Shown here piece after piece: positions 51,959 to 59,807 of a DNA stretch of 64,000 nt (the first letter of the stretch is position 1; each line of letters begins with the position of its first letter). A program made the position numbers and the translations under genes. Location: contig JBAOIA010000011.1 in NCBI GenBank assembly GCA_037045145.1, forward strand, positions 1,798,001 to 1,862,000, written 5' to 3'. The notes beneath the pieces are model-generated. The model had not been told where the DNA came from. It saw only the letters and a program-made list of their open reading frames with translations, and searched no databases. Source of the DNA: Bacteroidia bacterium. Lineage in GTDB: Bacteria; Bacteroidota; Bacteroidia; AKYH767-A; OLB10.

Positions 51959-52153
51959 ATGCAAAGCCCTACAAAACGAGAGATGGAAGTGCTGAAACTA
52001 ATCAGCAAAGGATATACCGACCATGCTATTGCAAAGCTGTTGGAGTTGAGTGTAAATACAGTACGTACACATAGGCAAAACCTGCGTGCAAAGTTTAATG
52101 TTAGCAATTCCATTAGTATGATTAAAATAGCACATGATAAGAAAATGATATAA
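51959..52153 (+). CDS. Orphan LuxR-type HTH protein (64 aa)
   Basis: 64 residues made almost entirely of a GerE/LuxR HTH: KREMEVLKLISKGYTDHAIAKLLELSVNTVRTHRQNLRAKF. There is no receiver or ligand domain, and an in-frame stop at 51923-51925 rules out an upstream domain in this frame. The protein could be a stand-alone regulator (like GerE) or a relic of a response regulator. It lies next to a NarX/NarL pair with matching sites upstream of it and upstream of the lipoprotein gene. Confidence 0.75.
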   Translation: MQSPTKREMEVLKLISKGYTDHAIAKLLELSVNTVRTHRQNLRAKFNVSNSISMIKIAHDKKMI

Positions 52154-52215
52154 GAAGTTACCATACTACTACATAGCTAATAAAATAGTGCAGAGGTTTG
52201 CATAAGCACTAAAAT

Positions 52216-52234
52216 TACGTCTTTTCACGTATTG
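52216..52234 (+). promoter_or_regulatory. Candidate regulator-binding site B (inverted repeat)
   Basis: TACGTCTTTTCACGTATTG, same inverted repeat as site A with two changes in the spacer, 77 bases before the ATG of the collagen-like lipoprotein gene. Confidence 0.55.
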
Positions 52235-52311
52235 CACGGTAGATTACTACCCTTCATTTTTGACAGTGCAATTAATACAATTATATTCTAAACATTTAAA
52301 AACAAAGTAGT

Positions 52312-52836
52312 ATGAAAAAACTAATGATTATTGTATGTGCTGTTGCAATAACAGCATTAATGGGATGCGGAAAAGATGGCGAAACCGGCCCACAGGGCCC
52401 CGCAGGTGCTAACGGAACAAATGGCACCAATGGAAATGCCAATGTAAAACTGTTTATGTTTGGGCCTACTACGTTTACATCTGCTGATGATAATGAGACT
52501 TACAATTTACCATCAGCAGTAACTACCAATATGCTTGATTCAAGTTTGGTTTTATACTACCATAAAACATCTCCTACTTCTGCGTGGTATGCCACTCCCG
52601 GTTTAGGTAATAGTGCTCAATATCAAACCAGAGCATACACTTTATCCTCATCAAAAACTTTTATAATTGAAATTACCAATGCTGATGGTTCTAATTACAC
52701 GGGTGTTTCGCGAACATTCACAAGTATAAAAGCCATTATTGTGCCCTCCTCCGACTACAGCGGCAACCGCCACTCAGGAGTTGATTTTAACAACTACGAA
52801 GCCACTATGAAACACTTTGGCTTCCCTTTAGACTAA
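52312..52836 (+). CDS. Small lipoprotein with a collagen-like Gly-X-Y tract
   Basis: 174 residues. A lipoprotein signal peptide ends at the lipobox LMGC (C19). It is followed directly by a short collagen-like tract (GKDGETGPQGPAGANGTNGT), then a Ser/Thr/Tyr-rich beta domain of about 120 residues with no known family. The protein should sit in the outer membrane or periplasm. The binding site B and an intrinsic terminator frame this gene as its own transcription unit. Confidence 0.8.
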   Translation: MKKLMIIVCAVAITALMGCGKDGETGPQGPAGANGTNGTNGNANVKLFMFGPTTFTSADDNETYNLPSAVTTNMLDSSLVLYYHKTSPTSAWYATPGLGNSAQYQTRAYTLSSSKTFIIEITNADGSNYTGVSRTFTSIKAIIVPSSDYSGNRHSGVDFNNYEATMKHFGFPLD

Positions 52837-52857
52837 GCTTATACTAAACCTGGCCAC

Positions 52858-52894
52858 AAGGGTGTTTGCACAGTGCAGGCACCCTTTATTATTT
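52858..52894 (+). terminator. Intrinsic terminator of the lipoprotein gene
   Basis: Outer stem AAGGGTG/CACCCTT with an inner TGCAC/GTGCA stem (52858-52886), followed by a T-rich run. Confidence 0.75.
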
Positions 52895-54306
52895 TACACA
52901 AACTTAATCTTCCTTGCAGCAAAAGCACACATGCGGAGTAAAATAACACCATGTTTAAAACGCGAAATGTTGGTGCTGCCATAAGTGCGTTCGCGGTAGC
53001 GGATGGGTAGTTCTTGTATTTTTAGATTGAGTTTGTATGCGCCAAAAATCAAGTCGAAATCACCAAAGGGATCAAAGTCGCCAAAAAATTTACGGTTGGC
53101 AACCAAGCGGTCGTAGTCATCTCTGAAAATTACCTTGGTGCCACACAGTGTGTCTTTAAATGGTTGTTCGAGTAACCATGTAAATGCCTGACTGAAAAAT
53201 TTGTTCCCCAACATATTTAAAAATCGCATGGCTTCTTTTTCCATAGGGTAAACCAATCGGCAACCATTGATAAAATCACCTTTGTTGCTGGCAATGGCTT
53301 CATAAAATTTAGGTAAGTCTTCTGGTGGCATGGTCAGGTCGGCATCAAGAATCATCAAAATGTCACCTTCGGCCATTGCAAATCCTTTTCTCACGGCATC
53401 GTTTTTTCCTTTGCCTTCTTGTTTACCAATTTTAATTTTATGTGATGTGGCGTATTTTCCGGCTACTTCGTTAATCCTGTCCCAGGTGTCATCGGTGCTG
53501 TTGCCTTCAATAAAAATAACTTCTTGCCATTTGCCAAATTTTGGTATTCGCAGTAGTCCATTTTCAATATTGCCACTTTCATTGCGTGCAGGTATCACTA
53601 TGCTTACAGAATATTTTTGGCTGACATCTTCGGTGTCATTGGCAAGTGGTTTGGCAATAGAGTAGGTGTTGATGCACATGAGCCTGAACAATGGCAGCTT
53701 AGCAATAAACTTATTTATCAATGGCGAGAGCAAAGGAATATTTATGGGTAACAACATACGCCTTGACTCACGATAGCAATCAAAGCCGGCCAGAAACAAA
53801 AGGTTTCGAATGTCCATTCTGGTTAGCCAGTTCAGTTGTGGTGTCTTGGTTTTCAGTCCAAGATTTTCTGCCAGGCGTAAAAATGGCTCCCAAAGATGGT
53901 TGTGATAGGATACAATGATTTTTGTTCGCTCATGGCAAACTTTTTTCAGTTGCTCAAGAACAACTTGTACATCTTCCAGATAGCCTGTAAGATTTGAAAG
54001 AATGATTAAATCATATTTATCGTCAAGGGAGATATTTTCTGCGGCCATTACCTGAAAATCAATCTGTGGAAACTGTTTTTTTGCCTCTGTAATCATTGTA
54101 GGGCTGTAGTCAATGCCGGTTTTACGGGCAGCACGGATGTTGTTTAACAACTCACCGGTGCCACAGCCAACTTCCAAAACAGAAAATGTTTCGTGCGAAA
54201 AGTAGTTGCAATAAAATGTTATGTCGTTCCAGTAATAACGATGTTTATGCCTGTCACGAATTCTTTTCTCCGCTATTTTTTCAAAATGGTCAAGATATCT
54301 CATCAT
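52894..54306 (-). CDS. Fused SAM methyltransferase and family 2 glycosyltransferase
   Basis: 470 residues. N-terminal class I methyltransferase (about 30-190) with VLEVGCGTGELL near 43-54. C-terminal GT2 (about 230-460) begins VSIVIPARNESGN and carries a metal-binding DAD motif in MILDADLTMPPED, followed by GTKVIFRDDY, as in dolichol-phosphate-mannose synthase-like enzymes. Likely transfers a sugar to a polyprenyl phosphate and methylates a related product. Both parts look intact. Nine bases separate it from the CoA-transferase beta gene. Confidence 0.85.
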   Translation of the reverse strand: MMRYLDHFEKIAEKRIRDRHKHRYYWNDITFYCNYFSHETFSVLEVGCGTGELLNNIRAARKTGIDYSPTMITEAKKQFPQIDFQVMAAENISLDDKYDLIILSNLTGYLEDVQVVLEQLKKVCHERTKIIVSYHNHLWEPFLRLAENLGLKTKTPQLNWLTRMDIRNLLFLAGFDCYRESRRMLLPINIPLLSPLINKFIAKLPLFRLMCINTYSIAKPLANDTEDVSQKYSVSIVIPARNESGNIENGLLRIPKFGKWQEVIFIEGNSTDDTWDRINEVAGKYATSHKIKIGKQEGKGKNDAVRKGFAMAEGDILMILDADLTMPPEDLPKFYEAIASNKGDFINGCRLVYPMEKEAMRFLNMLGNKFFSQAFTWLLEQPFKDTLCGTKVIFRDDYDRLVANRKFFGDFDPFGDFDLIFGAYKLNLKIQELPIRYRERTYGSTNISRFKHGVILLRMCAFAARKIKFV

Positions 54307-54315
54307 TGCCGGAAG

Positions 54316-54972
54316 TTAATCAATCACCATTTCCGGAATCTCACCTTCAACAATCAGTTTCCCGGCAGTGGCTTTTTTAATTTCTTCAATAGAAACTCCG
54401 GGTGCACGTTCCAGCAGTTTAAACCCATTGGTTGTAACATCCAGCACGGCAAGTTCAGTCACAATTCGTTTAATGCACTTGATGCCTGTGAGTGGTAAAG
54501 TGCACTTTGGTAATAATTTAGATTCGCCAGCTTTGTTAACATGCTGCATGGCAACAATGATGTTTTTAGCAGAAGCTACCAAGTCCATAGCACCACCCAT
54601 ACCTTTAACCATCTTGCCCGGAATTTTCCAATTGGCAATGTCGCCAGTTTCACTCACTTCCATTGCACCCAGAATGGTTAAATCCACTTTTTGGGCACGT
54701 ATCATTCCAAAACTCATGGCAGAATCAAATATGGCAGAGCCTGGCAACAATGTTACGGTTTGTTTACCGGCATTAATCATGTCGGCATCTTCTTCGCCTT
54801 CATAAGGAAAAGGACCCATACCCAAAATTCCATTCTCAGACTGTAAGGTAACATTAACACCTTTAGGAATAAAGTTGGCTACCAGCGTTGGAATACCTAT
54901 GCCAAGGTTTACATACATTCCGTCTTTAACTTCGCGGGCTATACGTTTTGCAATTGCGTTTTTGTCTAACAT
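54316..54972 (-). CDS. scoB: 3-oxoacid CoA-transferase subunit B
   Basis: 218 residues. The catalytic Glu is E46 in LQSENGILGMGP. VNLGIGIPTLV and MGGAMDLV are typical for beta subunits of succinyl-CoA:3-oxoacid (or acetate) CoA-transferase. The partner subunit A gene (55661-56368) is not adjacent. A 690-base insert with repeats and a separate ORF lies between them. In related bacteria the pair is normally contiguous. Confidence 0.92.
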   Translation of the reverse strand: MLDKNAIAKRIAREVKDGMYVNLGIGIPTLVANFIPKGVNVTLQSENGILGMGPFPYEGEEDADMINAGKQTVTLLPGSAIFDSAMSFGMIRAQKVDLTILGAMEVSETGDIANWKIPGKMVKGMGGAMDLVASAKNIIVAMQHVNKAGESKLLPKCTLPLTGIKCIKRIVTELAVLDVTTNGFKLLERAPGVSIEEIKKATAGKLIVEGEIPEMVID

Positions 54973-54992
54973 TTTATTTTTTTAAATTGTAA

Positions 54993-55018
54993 TAAGATGA
55001 CTAAGTGACGAGGTGATT
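54993..55018 (-). repeat. Left flank: three degenerate octamer repeats
   Basis: On the minus strand three consecutive units read TCACCTCG, TCACTTAG and TCATCTTA (55016 down to 54993), the same octamer family as the array at 55413-55668 but in inverted orientation relative to it. They overlap the stop codon of the four-helix-bundle ORF. Confidence 0.7.
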
Positions 55019-55370
55019 AGGTTTTTATACTTTTAATAAGTCCATTGAGTAGAGCAGATACTTTGTCATTGAGTTGTTCGAGCTCTTTAAAATCTTTCTT
55101 TGATAAAAAACCTAATTCATTTGAAATAACTAGTAACGTATCTAACTCACTGCATGATCCTGATGATATATATAAAAACTGTTTGAATTCTTTTTTTGTG
55201 TTTCTGGCAGCACCCTCTGAAATATTACAGGCAATGGAAACGGATGCACGTCTTATTTGAGAAGTTACTCCAAATTTTTCGGCATCAGGAAAAGTTAGTG
55301 TAACCCTGTATATTAATTTGACCAATTGAATAGAGTTCTGCCATACAATTAATTTTTTATGTGGTCTCAT
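55017..55370 (-). CDS. Four-helix-bundle (S23/IVP-like) protein
   Basis: 117 residues predicted as four amphipathic helices, with the family's start RPHKKLIVWQNSIQLVKLIYRVT, TSQIRRASVSIACNISEGAAR (about 41-61) and KKEFKQFLYISSGSCSELDT. Relatives occur in 23S rRNA intervening sequences and as Avd-like partners in retroelements. Nucleic-acid binding is likely but not shown. Both ends of the gene sit next to inverted octamer repeats, and the whole unit lies between scoA and scoB. Confidence 0.85.
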   Translation of the reverse strand: MRPHKKLIVWQNSIQLVKLIYRVTLTFPDAEKFGVTSQIRRASVSIACNISEGAARNTKKEFKQFLYISSGSCSELDTLLVISNELGFLSKKDFKELEQLNDKVSALLNGLIKSIKT

Positions 55371-55412
55371 TTATCTGATTCTCATTTCTAAATTTAAAAC
55401 GCATGTCATTCA

Positions 55413-55668
55413 TCACTTCATCACTTCATCACTTCATCACTTAGTCACTTCCTCACTCGGTCACTTCCTCACTCGGTCACTTCCTCACTCGGTCACTTCC
55501 TCACTCGGTCACTTCCTCACTTCCTCACTCGGTCACTTCCTCACTCGGTCACTTCCTCACTCGGTCACTTCCTCACTCGGTCACTTCCTCACTTCCTCAC
55601 TTCCTCACTTCCTCACTTAGTCACTTCATCACTTCATCACTTCATCACTTCATCACTTAGTCACTTCT
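55413..55668 (+). repeat. Octanucleotide array, 32 units (TCACTTNN)
   Basis: An uninterrupted run of 32 units, each eight bases, with no indel: TCACTTCA (7), TCACTTCC (13), TCACTCGG (8), TCACTTAG (3) and TCACTTCT (1). Ends carry CA and AG units on both sides, the centre alternates CC and CGG units. 55445-55516 is duplicated exactly as 55517-55588 (72 bp). The final unit encodes the last Lys codons and the stop of scoA. Confidence 0.97.
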
Positions 55669-56368
55669 TCCTCACGGTTCGTTGTTCAATTCTCTTCTCA
55701 TACTTCTCGCCCTGAAAGATACGATGTACATAAATTCCGGGTGTGTGAATATGATCAGGGTCTAATGTGCCGGCAGGTACCAGTTCTTCTACTTCTGCAA
55801 TGGTTATTTTTCCTGCCATAGCCATCATTGGATTAAAATTACGTGCAGTGGAACGGTAAACTAGATTGCCTTCTGTATCACCTTTCCACGCTTTCACCAA
55901 GGCGGCATCTGCATCAAAGGCGTATTCCATTAAATATTCTTTTTCAACTCCATTAAAAGTAAAACGTCTTGTTTCTTTACCAATAGCTACCTCGGTGCCT
56001 ACACCTGCAGGTGTAAAAATTACAGGCATGCCATATCCAGCGGCCATACAGCGTGTAGCCAATGTGCCTTGAGGTATCAGTTCCACTTCCATTTCACCAC
56101 TCAGCATCAGTCTTTCAAACTCTGCATTTTCTCCAACATAGCTTGATATCATTTTTTTGATTTGTTTTTTTTGCAATAACAAACCCAAACCAAAGTCATC
56201 AACACCGGCATTGTTAGATATACAAGTTAAACCGGTTATACCTTTTCGCACTAAGGCTGCAATACAATTTTCCGGAATGCCACAAAGTCCAAAGCCTCCA
56301 ACCATCAGGGTCATGCCATCGCGAAAGTCTTTAATGGCGTCATCAACATTTTTTACAATTTTATTCAT
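55661..56368 (-). CDS. scoA: 3-oxoacid CoA-transferase subunit A
   Basis: 235 residues. Conserved segments [13 protein letters not shown] (24-36), [15 protein letters not shown] and [30 protein letters not shown] match alpha subunits. Forms the heterodimer with ScoB (54316-54972), interconverting acetoacetyl-CoA and acetoacetate with succinyl-CoA. The last two Lys codons and stop are made of octamer-array sequence, suggesting the array extends into, or replaced, the original end. Confidence 0.92.
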   Translation of the reverse strand: MNKIVKNVDDAIKDFRDGMTLMVGGFGLCGIPENCIAALVRKGITGLTCISNNAGVDDFGLGLLLQKKQIKKMISSYVGENAEFERLMLSGEMEVELIPQGTLATRCMAAGYGMPVIFTPAGVGTEVAIGKETRRFTFNGVEKEYLMEYAFDADAALVKAWKGDTEGNLVYRSTARNFNPMMAMAGKITIAEVEELVPAGTLDPDHIHTPGIYVHRIFQGEKYEKRIEQRTVRKK

Positions 56369-56390
56369 AACTACATTGCTTTTTACTTTA

Positions 56391-58244
56391 TTATTTTTTC
56401 ACTCCTCTTTCTTTAGCCATTTTCTCCAGTCGCTCCTGAAACTTTGATTTTTTTACAGGCTTCTTTTTGTTTTCCTGGATTTTTGCATGGATGGCTTTTT
56501 CATCAACAAATGATTTAAACAAGTATTGCTGTCCGAAGGTAATCATATTTGCTAAAAAGTAATAATAACTTAATCCGGAAGAGTAGTTGTTGAAAATACC
56601 TAAAAACATAATTGGCATCAGGTACATTACATATTTCATGGATGGATTGGTAGCAGCAGTCATTTGCATATTCATGCGTGTATAGATGAGTGTTGACACC
56701 GTCATGAGAATGGTAAACAAACTCACATGGTCGCCATAAAATGGAATGTTGAAAGGTAAATCAAGAATAGAGTCGTAGGTGCTCAAATCTTTTGCCCATA
56801 GAAAACCTTCTTGCCGCAATTCAATAGATGCAGGAAAGAAACGGAACATGGCAATTAGAATTGGCATTTGTAGCACCATAGGTAAACAACCACCTAATGG
56901 ACTTACTCCGGCTTTACGATATAATGTCATTGTTTCTTGCTGCAGTTTCATTGGGTCGGATTTGAACTTAGCTTGTATCTCCGACATTTCCGGTTGCAAC
57001 ACTTTCATTTTTGCAGTACTGATATATGACTTGTATGTTAACGGTAACAACACAATTTTAATCAGTACAGTTAGGATTAAAATGATAATACCATAATTGA
57101 TGTTAAAACTATTCAGAACGTTAAACACAGGAATCACAGCAAAACGATTTACCCAGCCGAAAATTCCCCATCCAAGCGGAACAAGTTTTTCCATTCCGAT
57201 GTGGTATTTATTTAGCGTTTGATAATGATTAGGGCCATAATAAAAACTCATGCCTGTACTTTCATTAGTCTGATGACTGAAAGGAATGGTAAAGTTGGCA
57301 TGCATCATTCGCACAGCACCCTCGTTGGCAATAACAGTACTGTTAATTCTTGTCGGGCTTTCAAATGCCTGGTCGGCAATTAATACACTGGAGAAATATT
57401 GCTGCTTAAATCCAACCCACTGAACCTTTGTTTTTAATTCTATTCCATCATCTTTGGTTTCACTCAAATGGTCAACTTCTTCGTCAGTATAGCGGTAGTA
57501 GATTGTAGAAACAGCGCTTTCATTTTGATGACTCTTCTCCTGCTGCAATAGTTTCTGATTCCAGTTTAGCTCCATATATCCGGCATTGGAAGCTACCAAT
57601 GTGCCCATGTTTACGAAGTTAATTTTAAAGCCTACACGATAGTCATCACCTTTTAATGAATAGATATATTCAATATAACGGCCTTCACCTGCATTTAACT
57701 TTAAAGAAACAGACTGCGAGTCTTTACCTGTTACGGTGATTCCTTTTTCGGGTAAATCAAAATATAAATCCCCTGTAGAAATCATTCTGTTTTCTGAAAA
57801 GAAGCTAAGGCTGAATTGGGAGCTATCTCCATTGTTCAACACCAAAGGTTTTCCCTCACCGGTTTTATATTTTTTTAATTCTACATAATCTATCTGCCCG
57901 CCTTTGTTTTTAAGCTTTAATTTCAACAAATCACTTTCCAGCGTAATACTTTTGCTTTCGCCCGTTGCAGCTAAGGCAAACGCTCCAAAATTGTCTGTGA
58001 TTTTTGTTTGCGCTATTGAGTCATTGTTTAAGGTGTCTGCAATTGCTGCTGTATCTGCTTTTAGAGCAGTTATAGACTTGGCTGCAAGTTTCAAACTATC
58101 CTGATGCTTTTTTTCAACCAATACAATTGAGTCCTGCTTTCTTTTTGCTGTTTCCTGTTCTTCTTTTGAAGGCTGATTGAAGATTGAAAAACCAATCAAC
58201 ACAGCCATAATTAACACTACTCCTAAAATCGAATTTCTATCCAT
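56391..58244 (-). CDS. yidC: Membrane protein insertase YidC
   Basis: About 617 residues from the ATG at 58244, chosen over the frame start at 58283 because a TATCTTTG box lies in that stretch. N-terminal TM (about 5-20), a large periplasmic beta-sandwich (about 60-350), then five TM helices with [18 protein letters not shown] and a basic C-terminus. Inserts membrane proteins alone or with SecYEG. 22 bases before scoA. Confidence 0.95.
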   Translation of the reverse strand: MDRNSILGVVLIMAVLIGFSIFNQPSKEEQETAKRKQDSIVLVEKKHQDSLKLAAKSITALKADTAAIADTLNNDSIAQTKITDNFGAFALAATGESKSITLESDLLKLKLKNKGGQIDYVELKKYKTGEGKPLVLNNGDSSQFSLSFFSENRMISTGDLYFDLPEKGITVTGKDSQSVSLKLNAGEGRYIEYIYSLKGDDYRVGFKINFVNMGTLVASNAGYMELNWNQKLLQQEKSHQNESAVSTIYYRYTDEEVDHLSETKDDGIELKTKVQWVGFKQQYFSSVLIADQAFESPTRINSTVIANEGAVRMMHANFTIPFSHQTNESTGMSFYYGPNHYQTLNKYHIGMEKLVPLGWGIFGWVNRFAVIPVFNVLNSFNINYGIIILILTVLIKIVLLPLTYKSYISTAKMKVLQPEMSEIQAKFKSDPMKLQQETMTLYRKAGVSPLGGCLPMVLQMPILIAMFRFFPASIELRQEGFLWAKDLSTYDSILDLPFNIPFYGDHVSLFTILMTVSTLIYTRMNMQMTAATNPSMKYVMYLMPIMFLGIFNNYSSGLSYYYFLANMITFGQQYLFKSFVDEKAIHAKIQENKKKPVKKSKFQERLEKMAKERGVKK

Positions 58245-58262
58245 ATTTTTAAAAAAACAGGG

Positions 58263-58270
58263 CAAAGATA
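58263..58270 (-). promoter_or_regulatory. Candidate -7 box for yidC
   Basis: TATCTTTG on the minus strand, 18 bases before the chosen ATG at 58244, fits TAnnTTTG. No clean -33 TTG. Confidence 0.4.
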
Positions 58271-58386
58271 ATAAATGCAGCATAGGAGGAGGTGATGTGG
58301 AATTCAGAATATGGCTGTAACTCAGAGTGATATAAAACTATGTAGATTCATGTATTTTTACAGCCACAATTTATTTTATAACAGAC

Positions 58387-59736
58387 TTGTTGTTGCCAAT
58401 AGAATTTCTGGAGTCATTACCACTTTCTGAATCAGAAAAAGAGCTGTTTGTGCAGTCATTACAAAGTCCTGTGCCGGTGTCAATACGGGTAAATCCAAAA
58501 AAGATTGTTGAGTCTTTTTCAGGTATTTCTGTGCCATGGTGCAGGCAAGGTTTTTTTCTGATACAGCGTCCGGTTTTTACTCTCGATCCATTGTTTCATT
58601 CGGGAGCATACTATGTTCAAGAAGCTTCGAGCATGTTCTTGGAGCAGGTAATTTTGCAACTTAATCTCTGTAAAACACCACTAAATGTTCTGGATGCTTG
58701 TGCTGCACCGGGAGGAAAAACAACACATTTATTGTCGTTATTGCATCCGGAGTCTCTTGTTGTGGCAAATGAAGTTATTGCATCCCGTGCCCCAATACTT
58801 GTAGAGAATGCTATACGGTGGGGTTATTCCAACTTAGTTATCACCCGCGGAGATGCAGGGCTTTTTAAACGATTGGAAAATATTTTTGATGTCATTGTTT
58901 GCGATGCTCCCTGCTCGGGTGAAGGGCTGTTTAGAAAAGATGCAGGAGCTATAAGCGAGTGGAGTCTGCAAAATGTAGAATATTGTTCTTTACGTCAACA
59001 ACGAATTGTCAATGATTTGTGGGATTCATTAAAGCCCGGAGGTTACTTTATTTACTCAACCTGCACATCAAATCTGACAGAGAATGAAACCAATGTTCAG
59101 CAATTTATTAAGAAGCATCATGCTGAGTGTATAAAACTTAATGTTAAAGATTTTCCTGGAGTTGAAGAGTTTCAAAGAGAAGATGCTGTTATGTATCGTT
59201 TCTTTCCGCATAAAACGGGGACAGAAATATTTTCATTAGCAGTGCTAAGAAAGCCTGATGTAGGTAATGCAAATTCAGAAAGAGTTCTTCCTAAGAATTT
59301 AAAACTAGCAGATAAAGTTCAAACAGACCTGGTGAAAAAACATATTGCTAGGGGAGAGGATATGTTTTGTTTTATACATGACAATCATATCAGGTTTATG
59401 CCTATGAGCTTAAAAAAGACATTAAGCCAGTTGCTAAATATGCCGGTAATTCATGCCGGAACAGCAGCCTTTGAAATTAAGGATAAAAATTTATTGCCTT
59501 CATTTGAGTTTGCCTTGTCAACAGAAATCATACAAGAAAAATTCTGTAGGGCAGAAGTTGATAAAACCACAATGTTAAAACTGCTCAAAGGTGAAACGCG
59601 TTTGTTGGATTCTTTACCATTAGGTCAGCATTTGATAGTTTATCAAAACTTACCAATGATGTTTTTAAAAAAAATAGCAGGGCGTGTTAATGTTAACTAC
59701 CCACGTGCATGGTTTATAAGAATGAACATTGAATAG
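58387..59736 (+). CDS. RsmF/NOL1-NOP2-type rRNA cytosine-C5 methyltransferase
   Basis: 449 residues from a TTG start (TTG TTG TTG CCA). No in-frame ATG exists nearby. SAM loop DACAAPGGKTTHLL, catalytic Cys in DAPCSGEG and the second Cys in YSTCTSNLTENE are all present, and a C-terminal PUA-like domain (about 330-449) recalls RsmF. Methylates 16S rRNA cytosine in relatives. Gene is alone on its strand and precedes the TMTC-like gene by 71 bases. Confidence 0.9.
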   Translation: MLLPIEFLESLPLSESEKELFVQSLQSPVPVSIRVNPKKIVESFSGISVPWCRQGFFLIQRPVFTLDPLFHSGAYYVQEASSMFLEQVILQLNLCKTPLNVLDACAAPGGKTTHLLSLLHPESLVVANEVIASRAPILVENAIRWGYSNLVITRGDAGLFKRLENIFDVIVCDAPCSGEGLFRKDAGAISEWSLQNVEYCSLRQQRIVNDLWDSLKPGGYFIYSTCTSNLTENETNVQQFIKKHHAECIKLNVKDFPGVEEFQREDAVMYRFFPHKTGTEIFSLAVLRKPDVGNANSERVLPKNLKLADKVQTDLVKKHIARGEDMFCFIHDNHIRFMPMSLKKTLSQLLNMPVIHAGTAAFEIKDKNLLPSFEFALSTEIIQEKFCRAEVDKTTMLKLLKGETRLLDSLPLGQHLIVYQNLPMMFLKKIAGRVNVNYPRAWFIRMNIE

Positions 59737-59807
59737 GTTGAAAAATGCTTTGGGAGTAGTGCTGTATTTTTTGTAATTTCACTTTACTTTGTTTCAAACA
59801 TCACAGA

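Noticed and set aside
55413..55668. Possible CRISPR array
   Set aside because: Units of eight bases are directly adjacent with no spacers and no cas gene is near; it is a simple octamer array.
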